Made by a program: the position numbers and the translations under genes
Notes under the pieces: model-generated
What the model saw: the letters and a program-made list of their open reading frames with translations, nothing else
What the model was told of the DNA's origin: nothing
Database searches by the model: none
Assembly: GCF_030209445.1 (NCBI RefSeq)
Contig: NZ_JARVSD010000018.1
Coordinates: forward strand, 186,001 to 250,000
Length of the DNA stretch: 64,000 bases
DNA from: Promicromonospora sp. MEB111
GTDB taxonomy: Bacteria; Actinomycetota; Actinomycetes; Actinomycetales; Cellulomonadaceae
Reading direction: 5' to 3'
In this document: positions 33,891-42,562 of the stretch, in pieces
Layout: each line of letters begins with the position of its first letter
Position numbering within the stretch: position 1 is the first letter of the stretch

Positions 33891-34514
33891 TCAGCCGATC
33901 CGTTCGCCGGCCGTCGCCCGGGCGGCCAGGCGGTCGTCCTCGCTCGCCTCCCAGACCTCGTGGGCGGCGTGGACGGCCAGGAGGATGATGACGCAGCCCA
34001 GGACCAGGTCGGGCCAGCCGGAGCCCGTCCATGCGGTGAGCAGGCCCATGGCGATGATCGCGACGTTCACGAGCACGTCGTTGCGGGCCGACAGGAACGC
34101 CGCCCGGCCCAGCGCCCCGCCGTGGTGGTGGGTCCGGGCGAGCAGCCACGCGCTGACCCCGTTGACGACGATCGCACCGAGCGAGGCGACGACCAGCGGG
34201 CCGACGTCGGGCGCCGTCGGCCCGGCGAACCGGCCCACGGCCTGCCAGGCCGCCACCGCCGCGGGCCCCAGGATGATCAGGGCCATGACCTTGCCCATGA
34301 CCGCCCGCCGGGCGAGCGGCCAGCTCAGCGCGACGAGGATCAGCAGGTTGATCGCCGTGTCCTCGAGGAAGTCGACGCTGTCGGCGAGCAGCGCGACCGA
34401 GCCGGCGGCGAGCGCCACGGTGAGCTCGACGAAGAAGTAGGCGAGGTTGAGGGCCGCGACGACCAGCACGATCCGGCGCAGGGCTGCGGTGCGGTCGTCC
34501 GGTGTCGTGGGCAC
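33891..34514 (-). CDS. short cation-diffusion-facilitator-like membrane protein
   Basis: A 207-residue protein with the CDF transmembrane domain only. Segment 2 reads VALLADSVDFLEDTAINLLI (D-x-x-x-D-x-x-x-N metal motif) and segment 5 AAFLSARNDVLVNVAIIAMG (D-x-x-x-N). About five to six hydrophobic segments, then a charged tail (EVWEASEDDRLAARATAGER). The ~90-residue cytoplasmic dimerisation domain of standard CDF proteins is absent, so it is a shortened member; metal not predictable. GTG 34514. It converges with the FAD monooxygenase gene, with a minor hairpin between. Confidence 0.8.
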   Translation of the reverse strand: MPTTPDDRTAALRRIVLVVAALNLAYFFVELTVALAAGSVALLADSVDFLEDTAINLLILVALSWPLARRAVMGKVMALIILGPAAVAAWQAVGRFAGPTAPDVGPLVVASLGAIVVNGVSAWLLARTHHHGGALGRAAFLSARNDVLVNVAIIAMGLLTAWTGSGWPDLVLGCVIILLAVHAAHEVWEASEDDRLAARATAGERIG

Positions 34515-34559
34515 GGGGTCATTGTGCCGCGCGGGGCGGGTCCGGGTTGGCCCGATCCG

Positions 34560-34621
34560 CTTCGAGGCCCGAGTTTCTCCGCTTTGAGCGGCGTCAAAGC
34601 GGAGAAACTCGGGCCTCGAAG
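34560..34621 (-). terminator. 62-bp palindrome with perfect 28-bp arms (family A, copy 2)
   Basis: The left arm starts CTTCGAGGCCCGAGTTTCTC; the loop is GCGGCG. It lies 27 bp beyond the ABC-permease stop on the minus strand and 45 bp upstream of the CDF gene start. The same stem occurs at 38357-38420 and, imperfectly, at 23473-23534, with paired changes at the varying position. Confidence 0.8.
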
Positions 34622-34648
34622 GAGATCCGGCAGCCGGGACGAGGGCGG

Positions 34649-35467
34649 TCAGTCGGCCGAGCGGATCATGGCCCGGACCCCCACCGTGAGGCCCACGGCC
34701 GCCGTGACCACCGCCGCCACCCAGCCCCATGCGACGGCCGAGGAGGCCAGGTCGCCCGCGAAGGCGGCGCGGCCCGAGTCGACGACGTAGCGCAGCGGGT
34801 TGACCGTGGAGATGGCGCGCATCCACGCCGGCCCGGTCTCCAGCGGCAGCAGCATGCCCGAGAGCAGCATGACCGGGAACAGCACGGTCTGCTGCACCAC
34901 CCAGAACATCCACTCCTGCTTGCGCACCGCGAGCGCCAGCGAGTACGACAGGGCGCCGACGCCGATGCCCAGCACGGCGAGCTGCAGCAGCGTGAGCACC
35001 GCGCCGAGCGGGTTCGGGCGCAGGCCGAACGGCAGCATCACGAGCAGCACCACCGCGGACTGGGCCAGGACCGGCACCATCTCCTTCAGGGCGCGGCCCA
35101 CGAGCTGCGCCGGCCGGGACAGCGGGGTCACCAGCATCCGCTCGTGCACCCCGGAGGAGATGTCGAGCTGCAGGTTGGAGCCGGTCACCGAGCTGCCGAA
35201 CAGCGTGGTCATCGCCAGCACGGCGGGTACGAACCACAGCCAGACGTCGGCGCCGAGGGTCGCGCCGGCCGAGCCGACCAGCAGCGGGCCGAACAGCCCG
35301 AGGAACACGAGCGGCTGGATGAGCCCGAACAGGAGCGAGAACGGGTCGCGCGCCACCGGGCGCAGCTCGCGGAGCAGCACGATCCGGGTGTCGCGCACGA
35401 AGCTGCGGTGCGCGAGCGGGCGCTCCGTGGAGGCCTGCGGGGCGGGGGTCAGGGTCGCGGCGCTCAT
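34649..35467 (-). CDS. ABC-2-type permease (DrrB-like)
   Basis: A 272-residue membrane subunit of an ABC exporter. About six hydrophobic segments are visible, with the ABC-2 pattern VRDTRIVLLRELRPVARDPF at the start, LLFGLIQPLVFLGLFG, then ERMLVTPLSRPAQLVGRALK (the E-R-x-x-x-x-P conserved loop) and the late MLLSGMLLPLETGPAWMRAI then NPLRYVVD. It overlaps the ATPase gene by 4 bp, so the pair is translationally coupled. Substrate, drug or lipid, unknown. Confidence 0.9.
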   Translation of the reverse strand: MSAATLTPAPQASTERPLAHRSFVRDTRIVLLRELRPVARDPFSLLFGLIQPLVFLGLFGPLLVGSAGATLGADVWLWFVPAVLAMTTLFGSSVTGSNLQLDISSGVHERMLVTPLSRPAQLVGRALKEMVPVLAQSAVVLLVMLPFGLRPNPLGAVLTLLQLAVLGIGVGALSYSLALAVRKQEWMFWVVQQTVLFPVMLLSGMLLPLETGPAWMRAISTVNPLRYVVDSGRAAFAGDLASSAVAWGWVAAVVTAAVGLTVGVRAMIRSAD

Positions 35468-36546
35468 GCCGGGACCTCCTTCTTGGTCGTCGCGGAGGTG
35501 GGGGCGTTCGTGGGCTCGTCCGGGTCGGGTGCGGCGCCGTCGACGCCGGTCTCCCGCAGGCTGCGGCCGGTGAGGCCGAGGAAGACGTCGTCGAGCGTGG
35601 GTCGCGCGACGTCGACGCGGCGCACGTCGACGCCGGCCGCGTCGGCGGCGCGCAGCAGGCCCGGCGCGGCGCCGGGCCCGTCCGCGGTGCGGATCTCGAC
35701 GGTCTGCTCGACGCCGGGCGCGCGCCCGGCCGCCTGGGCTCGCACCCCGCCGTCGGCCACGCGGACCGACCGGGTGCCGGGCGCGCGCTCGGCGATCGTC
35801 GCGAGGGCCGCCGCGTGCTCGGCGGGGACCCGCAGGGTCACCAGGTCGCCCGCCAGCTCGGCCTTCAGGGCGTCGGCGGTGTCGTCGGCGATGACCTGCC
35901 CGTGGTCCACGACGATGACGCGCTCGGCGAACGTGTCCGCCTCGTCGAGGTAGTGGGTGGTCAGCACGATGGTCATCGGCTCGGGCGCCGCGGTGCGCAT
36001 CCGCAGGATGTGGTCCCAGAGGTTGGCGCGGTTGTGCGGGTCCAGCCCGGTCGACGGCTCGTCGAGGAACAGCAGCGGCGGCCGGTGGACCAGGCCGACG
36101 GCCACGTCGAGGCGGCGCTTCTGCCCGCCCGAGAGGCTCTCGACCTTGCGGTCGGCCTGCTCGGTCAGGTCCAGGGCCTCCAACAGCTCGGCCGCGCGGA
36201 CCCGGGCCCTGCGGCGGTCCAGGCCGTAGATCTCGCCCTGCGTGACGAGCTCGTCGCGGACGTGCTGGGCGGCGCCGCCCGCGCCGCCCTGGCCCACGTA
36301 GCCGATGGCCGCGCGGACCCGGCCAGGGCGGTCGGTGACGTCGTACCCGGCGACCTCGGCCGTGCCGGACGTGGGCTCGATGAGGGTGGTCAGCATGCGC
36401 AGCGTCGTGGTCTTGCCGGCTCCGTTGGGGCCGAGCACGGCCACCAGCTCGCCCGGCTCGACGTCCAGCGAGATGCCACGCACGGCGTGGACGGTGCGGG
36501 TGCGGCTCACCACGAAGTCCTTGGTGAGTGCTCGGGTGCGGATCAC
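35464..36546 (-). CDS. ABC transporter ATPase (DrrA-like)
   Basis: A 360-residue ATP-binding subunit. Walker A is GPNGAGKTTT (39-48), the Q-loop GYVGQGG, the signature LSGGQKRRLDVAVGL, Walker B LLFLDEPSTGLDP and the H-loop TTHYLDEAD. The extended C-terminal region (about 230-360) matches the daunorubicin-resistance DrrA type, which carries a regulatory domain ending in RPTLDDVFLGLTGRSLRE. GTG 36546 is preceded by AAGGAG. Divergent from the WYL regulator across a 113-bp interval holding an inverted repeat. Confidence 0.93.
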   Translation of the reverse strand: MIRTRALTKDFVVSRTRTVHAVRGISLDVEPGELVAVLGPNGAGKTTTLRMLTTLIEPTSGTAEVAGYDVTDRPGRVRAAIGYVGQGGAGGAAQHVRDELVTQGEIYGLDRRRARVRAAELLEALDLTEQADRKVESLSGGQKRRLDVAVGLVHRPPLLFLDEPSTGLDPHNRANLWDHILRMRTAAPEPMTIVLTTHYLDEADTFAERVIVVDHGQVIADDTADALKAELAGDLVTLRVPAEHAAALATIAERAPGTRSVRVADGGVRAQAAGRAPGVEQTVEIRTADGPGAAPGLLRAADAAGVDVRRVDVARPTLDDVFLGLTGRSLRETGVDGAAPDPDEPTNAPTSATTKKEVPA

Positions 36547-36614
36547 GATGTCTCCTTCTTGCGGTCCGTGCGTTCGGTCGGTCCTGCTCTGCGGTACCCC
36601 CTCAGCCTTCCCGA

Positions 36615-36641
36615 GGTAGAGGTCAGATCCTGGCCTCTACC
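36615..36641. promoter_or_regulatory. inverted repeat GGTAGAGG-N11-CCTCTACC in the divergent promoter
   Basis: A perfect 8-bp inverted repeat, nearly extending inward, between the ABC exporter and the WYL regulator starts. It is 18 bp from the regulator's GTG. Probably the regulator's binding site, controlling both directions. Confidence 0.55.
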
Positions 36642-36659
36642 GCATGCGATCCTGGATTC

Positions 36660-37649
36660 GTGCTCGAGACCTCCGGACGCCTCCTCGCCCTCCTGTCGCT
36701 GCTCCAGGCCCGCCGGGACTGGCCCGGCGCGCTCCTCGCCGAGCGGCTGGGCGTCAGCGCGCGCACGGTGCGGCGCGACGTCGACCGGCTGCGCGAGCTG
36801 GGCTATCCCGTCAACGCCACCAAGGGGCCCGACGGCGGCTACCGCCTCGACGCCGGGGCCGAGCTGCCCCCGCTGCTGTTCGACGACGAGCAGGCGGTCG
36901 CCGTCGCCGTCGCGCTGCGCACCGGGGCCATCCCCGGGGCCGAGGAGGGTGCCCTGCGGGCGCTGGCGACCATCCGCCAGGTCATGCCGGCTCGCCTGCG
37001 TGCGCGCCTGGACGCGCTCGAGGTGACCACCGTGCGGCGCCGGCCGGGGCCCGAGGAACCGGCCGTGGACCCGGACCTGCTGCTGGCGCTCGGCTCGGCC
37101 TGCCAGGCCCGCGAGGTGGTGCGGTTCGACTACGCGGGCGGCACCATGGCCACCGTCGGGGAGGGCGACGCCGCGTTCCGGCCGCCGCGCCGCGTCGAGC
37201 CGCACCACCTCGTGACGTCGGAGGGGCGCTGGTACCTCGTCGCGTTCGACCTCGACCGCGACGACTGGCGGCTGTTCCGGGTGGACCGGCTGACGCTCCG
37301 ATCCGGCACCGGGCCGCGGTTCGCGCCGCGGGATGTGCCCGGCGGCGACGTGGCCGCGTTCGTCGGGCCGCGGATCACCGGGTCCCGCTCGCCGGTGCGC
37401 GGCGAGGTGGTGCTGCACGCGCGGGCCGCCGACATCGCGCCGTGGATCGGCGGCCACGGGCTGTGCGAGCCCCTGCCCGACGTGGACGGCGAGCCCCGGT
37501 GCCGCGCGGTGCTCGGCTCGTGGTCCTGGGCCGGCCTGGCCGGGCGGCTCAGCGTCTACGGCGTGCCGTTCGAGGTGGTGGGGCCGCCCGAGCTCGTGGC
37601 GGCGACCCGGGAGCTGGCGGGCCGGTACGCGGCGGCGGTGCGGGACTGA
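36660..37649 (+). CDS. WYL-domain helix-turn-helix regulator (YafY-like)
   Basis: A 329-residue regulator. The DeoR-type HTH11 is at residues about 5-55 (ETSGRLLALLSLLQARRDWP, then LGVSARTVRRDVDRLRELGY), with NATKGPDGGYRLDAG as the wing. The WYL ligand-sensing domain follows (about 140-240: RRVEPHHLVTSEGRWYLVAF, DWRLFRVDRL), with a C-terminal WCX extension. GTG 36660 is the start by homology; the coding frame is open further upstream. Divergent from the DrrAB-like exporter, which it most likely controls. Confidence 0.92.
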   Translation: MLETSGRLLALLSLLQARRDWPGALLAERLGVSARTVRRDVDRLRELGYPVNATKGPDGGYRLDAGAELPPLLFDDEQAVAVAVALRTGAIPGAEEGALRALATIRQVMPARLRARLDALEVTTVRRRPGPEEPAVDPDLLLALGSACQAREVVRFDYAGGTMATVGEGDAAFRPPRRVEPHHLVTSEGRWYLVAFDLDRDDWRLFRVDRLTLRSGTGPRFAPRDVPGGDVAAFVGPRITGSRSPVRGEVVLHARAADIAPWIGGHGLCEPLPDVDGEPRCRAVLGSWSWAGLAGRLSVYGVPFEVVGPPELVAATRELAGRYAAAVRD

Positions 37650-37783
37650 GGTGCCGCCCGGCGTGGGCCGGGGCCCGCGGCTCAGCGCGGGGCCTGACCT
37701 GCGAGAAGGGGGCGCGCGGCACGGGAACCGCACAGTATGTTGATGCGTTGCCCGAGGACTCGACCCCAACAGAGAGCGTGCGC

Positions 37784-38344
37784 ATGACGAACCTGTCCGA
37801 CTTCAGTGACAACGAGCTCGCCCAGATCCTGGACGCGCCGGGTGCCGTGCTGAAGGGCGCGACCCTCGCCGACGGCCAGCCGGGGGCGATCCAGTTCTTC
37901 AAGGAGATGGCGTCGGGGGCCAAGGTGTTCCGGGAGGCGCAGGAGCACGAGAACGACTTCGTCCGCGAGGTGGCGGTCGCGATGCGCGCCCGCCTGGGGG
38001 AGCAGGACGCGGCCGAGGCGGAAGCCGCCCGGAACCCCGCCTCGCAGGTCGGGGTCGCCGCCGCTGCCGCCGCCACCGAGCGCGCGGCCACGGAGGGCAC
38101 GCGCCCCGATCCCGAGGGCGAGACGGCCCGCGCGGTCGAGCTGACCGGTGCCTCCGTCAAGGTGCTCCGCGAGCGCGCCGACGCCGCCGACGTCGAGGCC
38201 TACGCCGACTGGATCCTGCGGATCGCGGAGGAGGTCGCCGAGGCCGCGGGCACCAAGGAGGGCGGCTTCTTCAGCAAGCGCGTGCTGGTCACCGCCGGTG
38301 AGCGCGACTTCATCGACCGCCTCACGGCCGCCGTCGGGCGCTGA
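37784..38344 (+). CDS. conserved hypothetical protein (186 aa)
   Basis: A soluble, helical, acidic protein. Landmarks are LSDFSDNELAQILDAPGAVL at the N-terminus, AIQFFKEMASGAKVFREAQE, an Ala-rich middle (about 80-115), and AADVEAYADWILRIAEEVAE followed by GGFFSKRVLVTAGERDF. The L-S-D-x-E-x-x-x-I-L-x-A-P opening and the late W-x-x-x-I-A-x-x-V-A-x-A-x-x-E-G-G-F-F pattern are shared with short bacterial proteins I have seen only as hypothetical. ATG 37784. It converges on the response-regulator gene across a 60-bp palindrome. Confidence 0.7.
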   Translation: MTNLSDFSDNELAQILDAPGAVLKGATLADGQPGAIQFFKEMASGAKVFREAQEHENDFVREVAVAMRARLGEQDAAEAEAARNPASQVGVAAAAAATERAATEGTRPDPEGETARAVELTGASVKVLRERADAADVEAYADWILRIAEEVAEAAGTKEGGFFSKRVLVTAGERDFIDRLTAAVGR

Positions 38345-38356
38345 CCTTCTCAGTCA

Positions 38357-38420
38357 CCTTTGAGGCCCGGGTTTCTCCGCTTTGACGCCCGTCAAAGCGG
38401 AGAAACCCGGGCCTCAAAGG
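38357..38420. terminator. 64-bp palindrome with perfect 30-bp arms (family A, copy 3)
   Basis: The left arm starts CCTTTGAGGCCCGGGTTTCT; the loop is GCCC. It lies between convergent genes, 12 bp after the hypothetical-protein stop. The TGA stop of the response regulator (38416-38414) is inside the right arm, six bases from its outer end. The stem is shared with 34560-34621. Confidence 0.82.
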
Positions 38421-39115
38421 GAATCGGCACGCAGGCGCGCGTACTCCAGCTCCGGCCGCCCGCGGGTCCCGTACCGGGGCGCGCGGCTGGCGACGCCGCG
38501 GTCCGCGAGGAACTCCAGGTACCGGCGGGCCGTGATCCGTGCCAGGTGCAGCTCGTCGGCCACCTCGCTCGCCGACAGCGGGCCCGGCGCCCGGGCGAGC
38601 AGGTCGGACACCGCGTCCAACGTGTCCTGGGACAGCCCCTTGGGCAGCCCGGCGGCGTTCGACGTGCGCAGCGCCGCGAACGCGGTGTCCACCTCACGCT
38701 GGCTCATCGTCGAGACGGGCGAGCGCATCTGCTCGAAGTACTTGCGGTACGCCCCGAGCTTCTCGGCGAACAGCCCGAACGCGAACGGCTTGATGAGGTA
38801 CTGCACCACGCCGACGGCCACCGCCTCGCGCACCACCTCCAGCTCGCGCGCCGCCGTCACGGCGATCACGTCCACCACCAGGCCCGCCGCGCGCAGCTGG
38901 CGGCACAGCACCAGACCGTGCCGGTCGGGCAGGTTCATGTCCAGCAGGAGCAGGTGCACCTCCTGCCCCGCGGCCTGCGCGTCGCGCAGCGCCCGGACGG
39001 TCTCGCCCGCCGTGTGCACCACCCCGGCCAGCTCGAACCCGTCCACGCGGCGCACGTACTCGCCGTGCGCGTCGGCGGTGCGGTGGTCGTCCTCCACGAC
39101 CAGGACCCGGATCAC
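38414..39115 (-). CDS. CitB/DcuR/DpiA-type response regulator
   Basis: A 233-residue two-component regulator. The receiver domain is VIRVLVVEDDHRTADAHGEY (acidic pocket), the phospho-acceptor Asp in LLLLDMNLPDRHG, then VIAVTAARE and the Lys in YLIKPFAFGLF. The C-terminal part is the DpiA-type HTH (LSQDTLDAVSDLLARA, SASEVADELHLARITARRYL). Start GTG 39115 overlaps the sensor-kinase stop by 4 bp. It is paired with the kinase below and divergent from DctA, implying control of C4-dicarboxylate or citrate uptake. Its stop codon lies inside a palindrome arm. Confidence 0.92.
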   Translation of the reverse strand: MIRVLVVEDDHRTADAHGEYVRRVDGFELAGVVHTAGETVRALRDAQAAGQEVHLLLLDMNLPDRHGLVLCRQLRAAGLVVDVIAVTAARELEVVREAVAVGVVQYLIKPFAFGLFAEKLGAYRKYFEQMRSPVSTMSQREVDTAFAALRTSNAAGLPKGLSQDTLDAVSDLLARAPGPLSASEVADELHLARITARRYLEFLADRGVASRAPRYGTRGRPELEYARLRADSL

Positions 39116-40854
39116 CCGCGGCCGCCCGTGACAGGCGGCCCGGCGGGTCCAGCGCGTCCGGCCAGGGCGGGCGGTACGACGGCGGCGCCGTCGTCCGGCG
39201 GGCCGCCCGGCGCGGCCCCCTCGGGGCGGGGGAGCGTGACCGTGAAGACCGCGCCGGTGCCCGCCCCGCGGGTCAGCTCGACGTCGCCGCCGAGGCTCTC
39301 GACCACCTGGCGCACCAGCGCCAGGCCGTAGCCGCGCCCGCCCGCCGCGGCGTCCTTGGTGCTCCAGCCCTGGTCGAAGATGTGACCGAGGTCGGCGTCG
39401 GCGATGCCGGCCCCGCTGTCGGAGACCTGGAAGACGAGCGAGCCGTCGTCGCCGTTGGCGAGGTAGGTCTCGACCCACGCCTCGTCCGCCCCGTCGAGCG
39501 CGCGGGCCGCCGCGGCGTCGATCGCGTTGTCGATCAGGTTGCCCAGGATCGTCACCACGTCCACCGGCTCCAGCCAGTGCGTCCCCGGCGTCAGGTGCGT
39601 CTCGAAGTGCATCTCGACGGCGCGCTCGCGGGCCTGGGCGGCCTTGCCCAGCACGAGCGCGGCGATGACGGGCTCCTCGATCGCCTGGACCACGCGGTCG
39701 GTGAGCCGCTGGCCCAGGTCCGTCTCGCCGGCGATGAACCGCAGCGCCTCGTCGCTGCGGCCCAGCTCGATGAGGGTCGCGATGGTGTGCAGGCGGTTGC
39801 TGAACTCGTGGGTCTGGGCGCGCAGCGCCTCCGAGATGGTGCGCACCGACGACAGCTCGCCGGTGACGCGCTGCAGCTCGGTGCGGTCGCGCAGGGACAC
39901 GACCTCGCCGACGTTGCGCCCCGCGGCCGCCGCGGTGTCGCGGCCCACGAGCAGCACGCGGTCGCCCACGCGGACCGGGCCCTCCGGCGCGGTGCCGACC
40001 AGCACGTCGTGCACGGCGGGGGACAGGCGCGGATCGTCGACGGCGAACGGCGCCGTCAGGTCCGGGACGTCGAGCAGCCGCAGCGCCTCGTCGTTGGCCA
40101 GCACCACGGCGCCGTCCTCGACCAGCAGCATGCCCTCCTCGACGGAGTGCAGCACCGCCTCGTGCGCGGTGAACAGGTGCGCCAGCTCGTCCGGGCCCTT
40201 GCTCTCCGTGATCCGGTCCAGCCGGCGGGCCAGGATCGTCGCGGCGACGGCGCCCGTGCCGAACGCCAGGAGCGTGCCGACGCCGACCACCACCAGTCGC
40301 GGCACGATGCTGTCCCACAGCCGGTCGAGCGTGACCCCCGCGGAGACCATGCCCACCACCTCGCCGTCGTCCGTCACGACCGGAACCACCGCGCGCACCG
40401 ACGGACCGAGGGTGCCGTCGTAGACCTCGGTGAACGTCTCGCCGCGCAGGGCCGGTGCGGTGGTGCCGACGAACGGGCGGCCGATCTGCCACGTGTTGCG
40501 GTGTGTGTAGCGGGTCCGGTCGGCGTCCATGACGGTCAGGTAGTCGATGTCGGTGGTGGCCATGACCCGCTCGGCGTACGGCTGCAGCAGTCCGGAGGCC
40601 TCGGCGACGGCGCCCGCGCGGTCCGTGCCCAGCGTCTCGTGCGCCCGCGCCACGGTGTCGATCACGAGCGACTCCGCCGCGACCGTGGCCGCCAGGTCGG
40701 TGCTCTCCTTCGCGGCGTGCGTCTCGGCCGAGGACCGGGCGTCCAGCGCCAGCAGCCCGAACACGATGACCGCCCCGGCGAACAGCAGCGCCGTGTGTAC
40801 GGCGAGGAACCACCTCGCGATACTCGCACCCCGTCGCTGCGCCACGGGGTCCAT
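39112..40854 (-). CDS. CitA/DcuS-type sensor histidine kinase
   Basis: A 580-residue membrane sensor. TM1 is about 15-38 (WFLAVHTALLFAGAVIVFGL), followed by an extracellular CitA/DcuS-type PAS domain (TDIDYLTVMDADRTRYTHRN, then ALRGETFTEVYDGTLGPSVR, VSAGVTLDRLW). TM2 follows, then a cytoplasmic PAS (SVEEGMLLVEDGAVVLANDE). The SpoOB-type phosphoacceptor is LRAQTHEFSNRLHTIATLIE (His in HEFSN), and the HATPase has NLIDNAID and GAGIADADLGHIFDQGWSTK. This is the standard layout for carboxylate sensing. ATG 40854 by TM1 position. Divergent from dctA, 121 bp apart. Confidence 0.92.
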   Translation of the reverse strand: MDPVAQRRGASIARWFLAVHTALLFAGAVIVFGLLALDARSSAETHAAKESTDLAATVAAESLVIDTVARAHETLGTDRAGAVAEASGLLQPYAERVMATTDIDYLTVMDADRTRYTHRNTWQIGRPFVGTTAPALRGETFTEVYDGTLGPSVRAVVPVVTDDGEVVGMVSAGVTLDRLWDSIVPRLVVVGVGTLLAFGTGAVAATILARRLDRITESKGPDELAHLFTAHEAVLHSVEEGMLLVEDGAVVLANDEALRLLDVPDLTAPFAVDDPRLSPAVHDVLVGTAPEGPVRVGDRVLLVGRDTAAAAGRNVGEVVSLRDRTELQRVTGELSSVRTISEALRAQTHEFSNRLHTIATLIELGRSDEALRFIAGETDLGQRLTDRVVQAIEEPVIAALVLGKAAQARERAVEMHFETHLTPGTHWLEPVDVVTILGNLIDNAIDAAAARALDGADEAWVETYLANGDDGSLVFQVSDSGAGIADADLGHIFDQGWSTKDAAAGGRGYGLALVRQVVESLGGDVELTRGAGTGAVFTVTLPRPEGAAPGGPPDDGAAVVPPALAGRAGPAGPPVTGGRG

Positions 40855-40975
40855 TGTGGACCGCCCGCGCCGCTGCTCCGACCGCCGTGAGAACACTATG
40901 TACGCAATGGTGGGGTTCGCCGCCCTGGCCAGCACTCTTGTCGCTGACCACACAGCGTTGTGAGAGGAACACACC

Positions 40976-42388
40976 ATGGCGGTAACGCAGCCCGCCGGCG
41001 CCGGGACCACCCCGCGCCGCCGGCTCGACAAGAGTCACTACCTGTACATCGCGGTGATCGTCGCCGTCGTCGCCGGCGTCATCGTGGGCCTGGCCTCCCC
41101 GGAGACCGGAGTGGCGCTGAAGCCGCTCGGCACCGGGTTCGTCGCCCTGATCAAGATGATGATCTCGCCCGTCATCTTCTGCACCATCGTGCTGGGCATC
41201 GGTTCGATCGCGAAGGCCGCCACCGTGGGCCGGGTCGGCGGTCTGGCGCTGCTCTACTTCCTTGTGATGTCCACGTTCGCGCTGTTCATCGGCCTGGTCG
41301 TCGGCAACGTGCTGCACCCGGGCGAGGGCCTCAACATCGCGGACGCCAGCTACGAGGCGGAGGGCGAGGCCGCCGGCCTGGTCGACTTCGTGCTCGGCAT
41401 CATCCCCACCACGCTCGTCTCTCCGCTGACCGGTGAGTCCGTGCTGCAGACGCTGTTCGTGGCGCTGCTCGTCGGCTTCGCCATCCAGCAGCTCGGCGCC
41501 CGCGGCAAGCCCGCGCTCGACGCCGTCCGCATGGTCCAGGCGATCGTGTTCCGCGTGCTGACGATGATCCTGTGGGTGGCCCCCGTGGGCGCGTTCGGCG
41601 CCATCGCCGGCGTCGTCGGCGAGACCGGCTGGGGCGCCGTCGTCGCCCTGGGCACCCTGATGCTCGGCTTCTACCTGACCTGCATCGTGTTCATCGCGGT
41701 GGTGCTGGGCGCCGTGCTCTGGTTCGTGGCCCGCGTGAACATCTTCTCGCTCATGAAGTACCTGGCGCGGGAGTACCTGCTGATCGTCAGCACCTCTTCG
41801 TCCGAGGCGGCCCTGCCGCGCCTCATCGCCAAGATGGAGCACCTGGGCGTGTCCAAGCCGGTCGTCGGCATCACGGTGCCGACCGGGTACTCGTTCAACC
41901 TGGACGGCACGGCCATCTACCTGACCATGGCGTCGCTCTTCATCGCCTCCGCCATGGGCACGCCGCTGTCCGTGCCCGAGCAGATCGGCATGCTCGCCTT
42001 CATGATCATCGCCTCGAAGGGCGCCGCCGGGGTCACCGGCGCCGGCCTGGCGACGCTCGCGGGCGGCCTGCAGACCTACCGCCCCGACCTGGTCGACGGC
42101 GTGGGCATCGTGGTGGGTATCGACCGCTTCATGTCCGAGGCGCGGGCCCTGACCAACTTCACGGGCAACGCCGTGGCCACCGTCGTCATCGGCACCTGGA
42201 CCAAGGAGATCGACCGCGACCGCGTGACCCAGGTGCTGTCCGGCTCGCTCCCGTTCGACGAGAGCGCGGCGGACGACCTGCACGCGCCGGACGACGCCCC
42301 GTCCGAGGCGTCGGAGACGGACGCCGGCGACGACGCCGACCGTACGCGCGGCTCGCGCCCGCGGGTGCCGGAGCCGACGGGCGTCTGA
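40976..42388 (+). CDS. dctA: C4-dicarboxylate:cation symporter (DAACS family)
   Basis: A 470-residue transporter of the glutamate/dicarboxylate symporter fold. It has eight membrane segments plus re-entrant loops. The first hairpin loop carries STSSSEAALPRLIAKMEHLG, then PTGYSFNLDGTAIYLTMASL (the N-x-D-G-T motif binding Na+ and substrate) and the second hairpin IASKGAAGVTGAGLATLAGG, with DRFMSEARALTNFTGNAVAT at the end. These identify DctA. It probably imports succinate, fumarate or malate. ATG 40976 follows GAGAGGA. The divergent CitA/CitB-like pair is the likely regulator. Confidence 0.93.
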   Translation: MAVTQPAGAGTTPRRRLDKSHYLYIAVIVAVVAGVIVGLASPETGVALKPLGTGFVALIKMMISPVIFCTIVLGIGSIAKAATVGRVGGLALLYFLVMSTFALFIGLVVGNVLHPGEGLNIADASYEAEGEAAGLVDFVLGIIPTTLVSPLTGESVLQTLFVALLVGFAIQQLGARGKPALDAVRMVQAIVFRVLTMILWVAPVGAFGAIAGVVGETGWGAVVALGTLMLGFYLTCIVFIAVVLGAVLWFVARVNIFSLMKYLAREYLLIVSTSSSEAALPRLIAKMEHLGVSKPVVGITVPTGYSFNLDGTAIYLTMASLFIASAMGTPLSVPEQIGMLAFMIIASKGAAGVTGAGLATLAGGLQTYRPDLVDGVGIVVGIDRFMSEARALTNFTGNAVATVVIGTWTKEIDRDRVTQVLSGSLPFDESAADDLHAPDDAPSEASETDAGDDADRTRGSRPRVPEPTGV

Positions 42389-42412
42389 GGGCGCCCGACC
42401 AAGGACCGACGA

Positions 42413-42529
42413 CGGCCGGGGAACTCTGGGGGTACCCCGGCCGCCGTCCGACCAGGTCCGCCTCCAGCAGGCGATCAGGCGTGTTCTCCGACCTCGGAGC
42501 ATGCGGGATCGCCAGCTGGAGGCGGACCT
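42413..42529. terminator. double hairpin downstream of dctA
   Basis: The first hairpin is CGGCCGGGG/CCCCGGCCG (42413-42421 with 42435-42443). The second is longer: AGGTCCGCCTCCAGC (42454-42468) pairs with 42515-42529 and extends inward six bp after one mismatch. Its 32-base loop contains a small CTCCGA-CC-TCGGAG hairpin. Together they form a branched structure 25 bp after the dctA stop. Confidence 0.65.
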
Positions 42530-42562
42530 CTTGCCGTTCGCTCCGGGACCGGTGTGCGGGAA

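Noticed and set aside
33881-33900. A short CTGACC/GGTCAG hairpin between the FAD monooxygenase and CDF genes
   Set aside because: A stem of six base pairs overlapping both coding ends is too weak to call a terminator.
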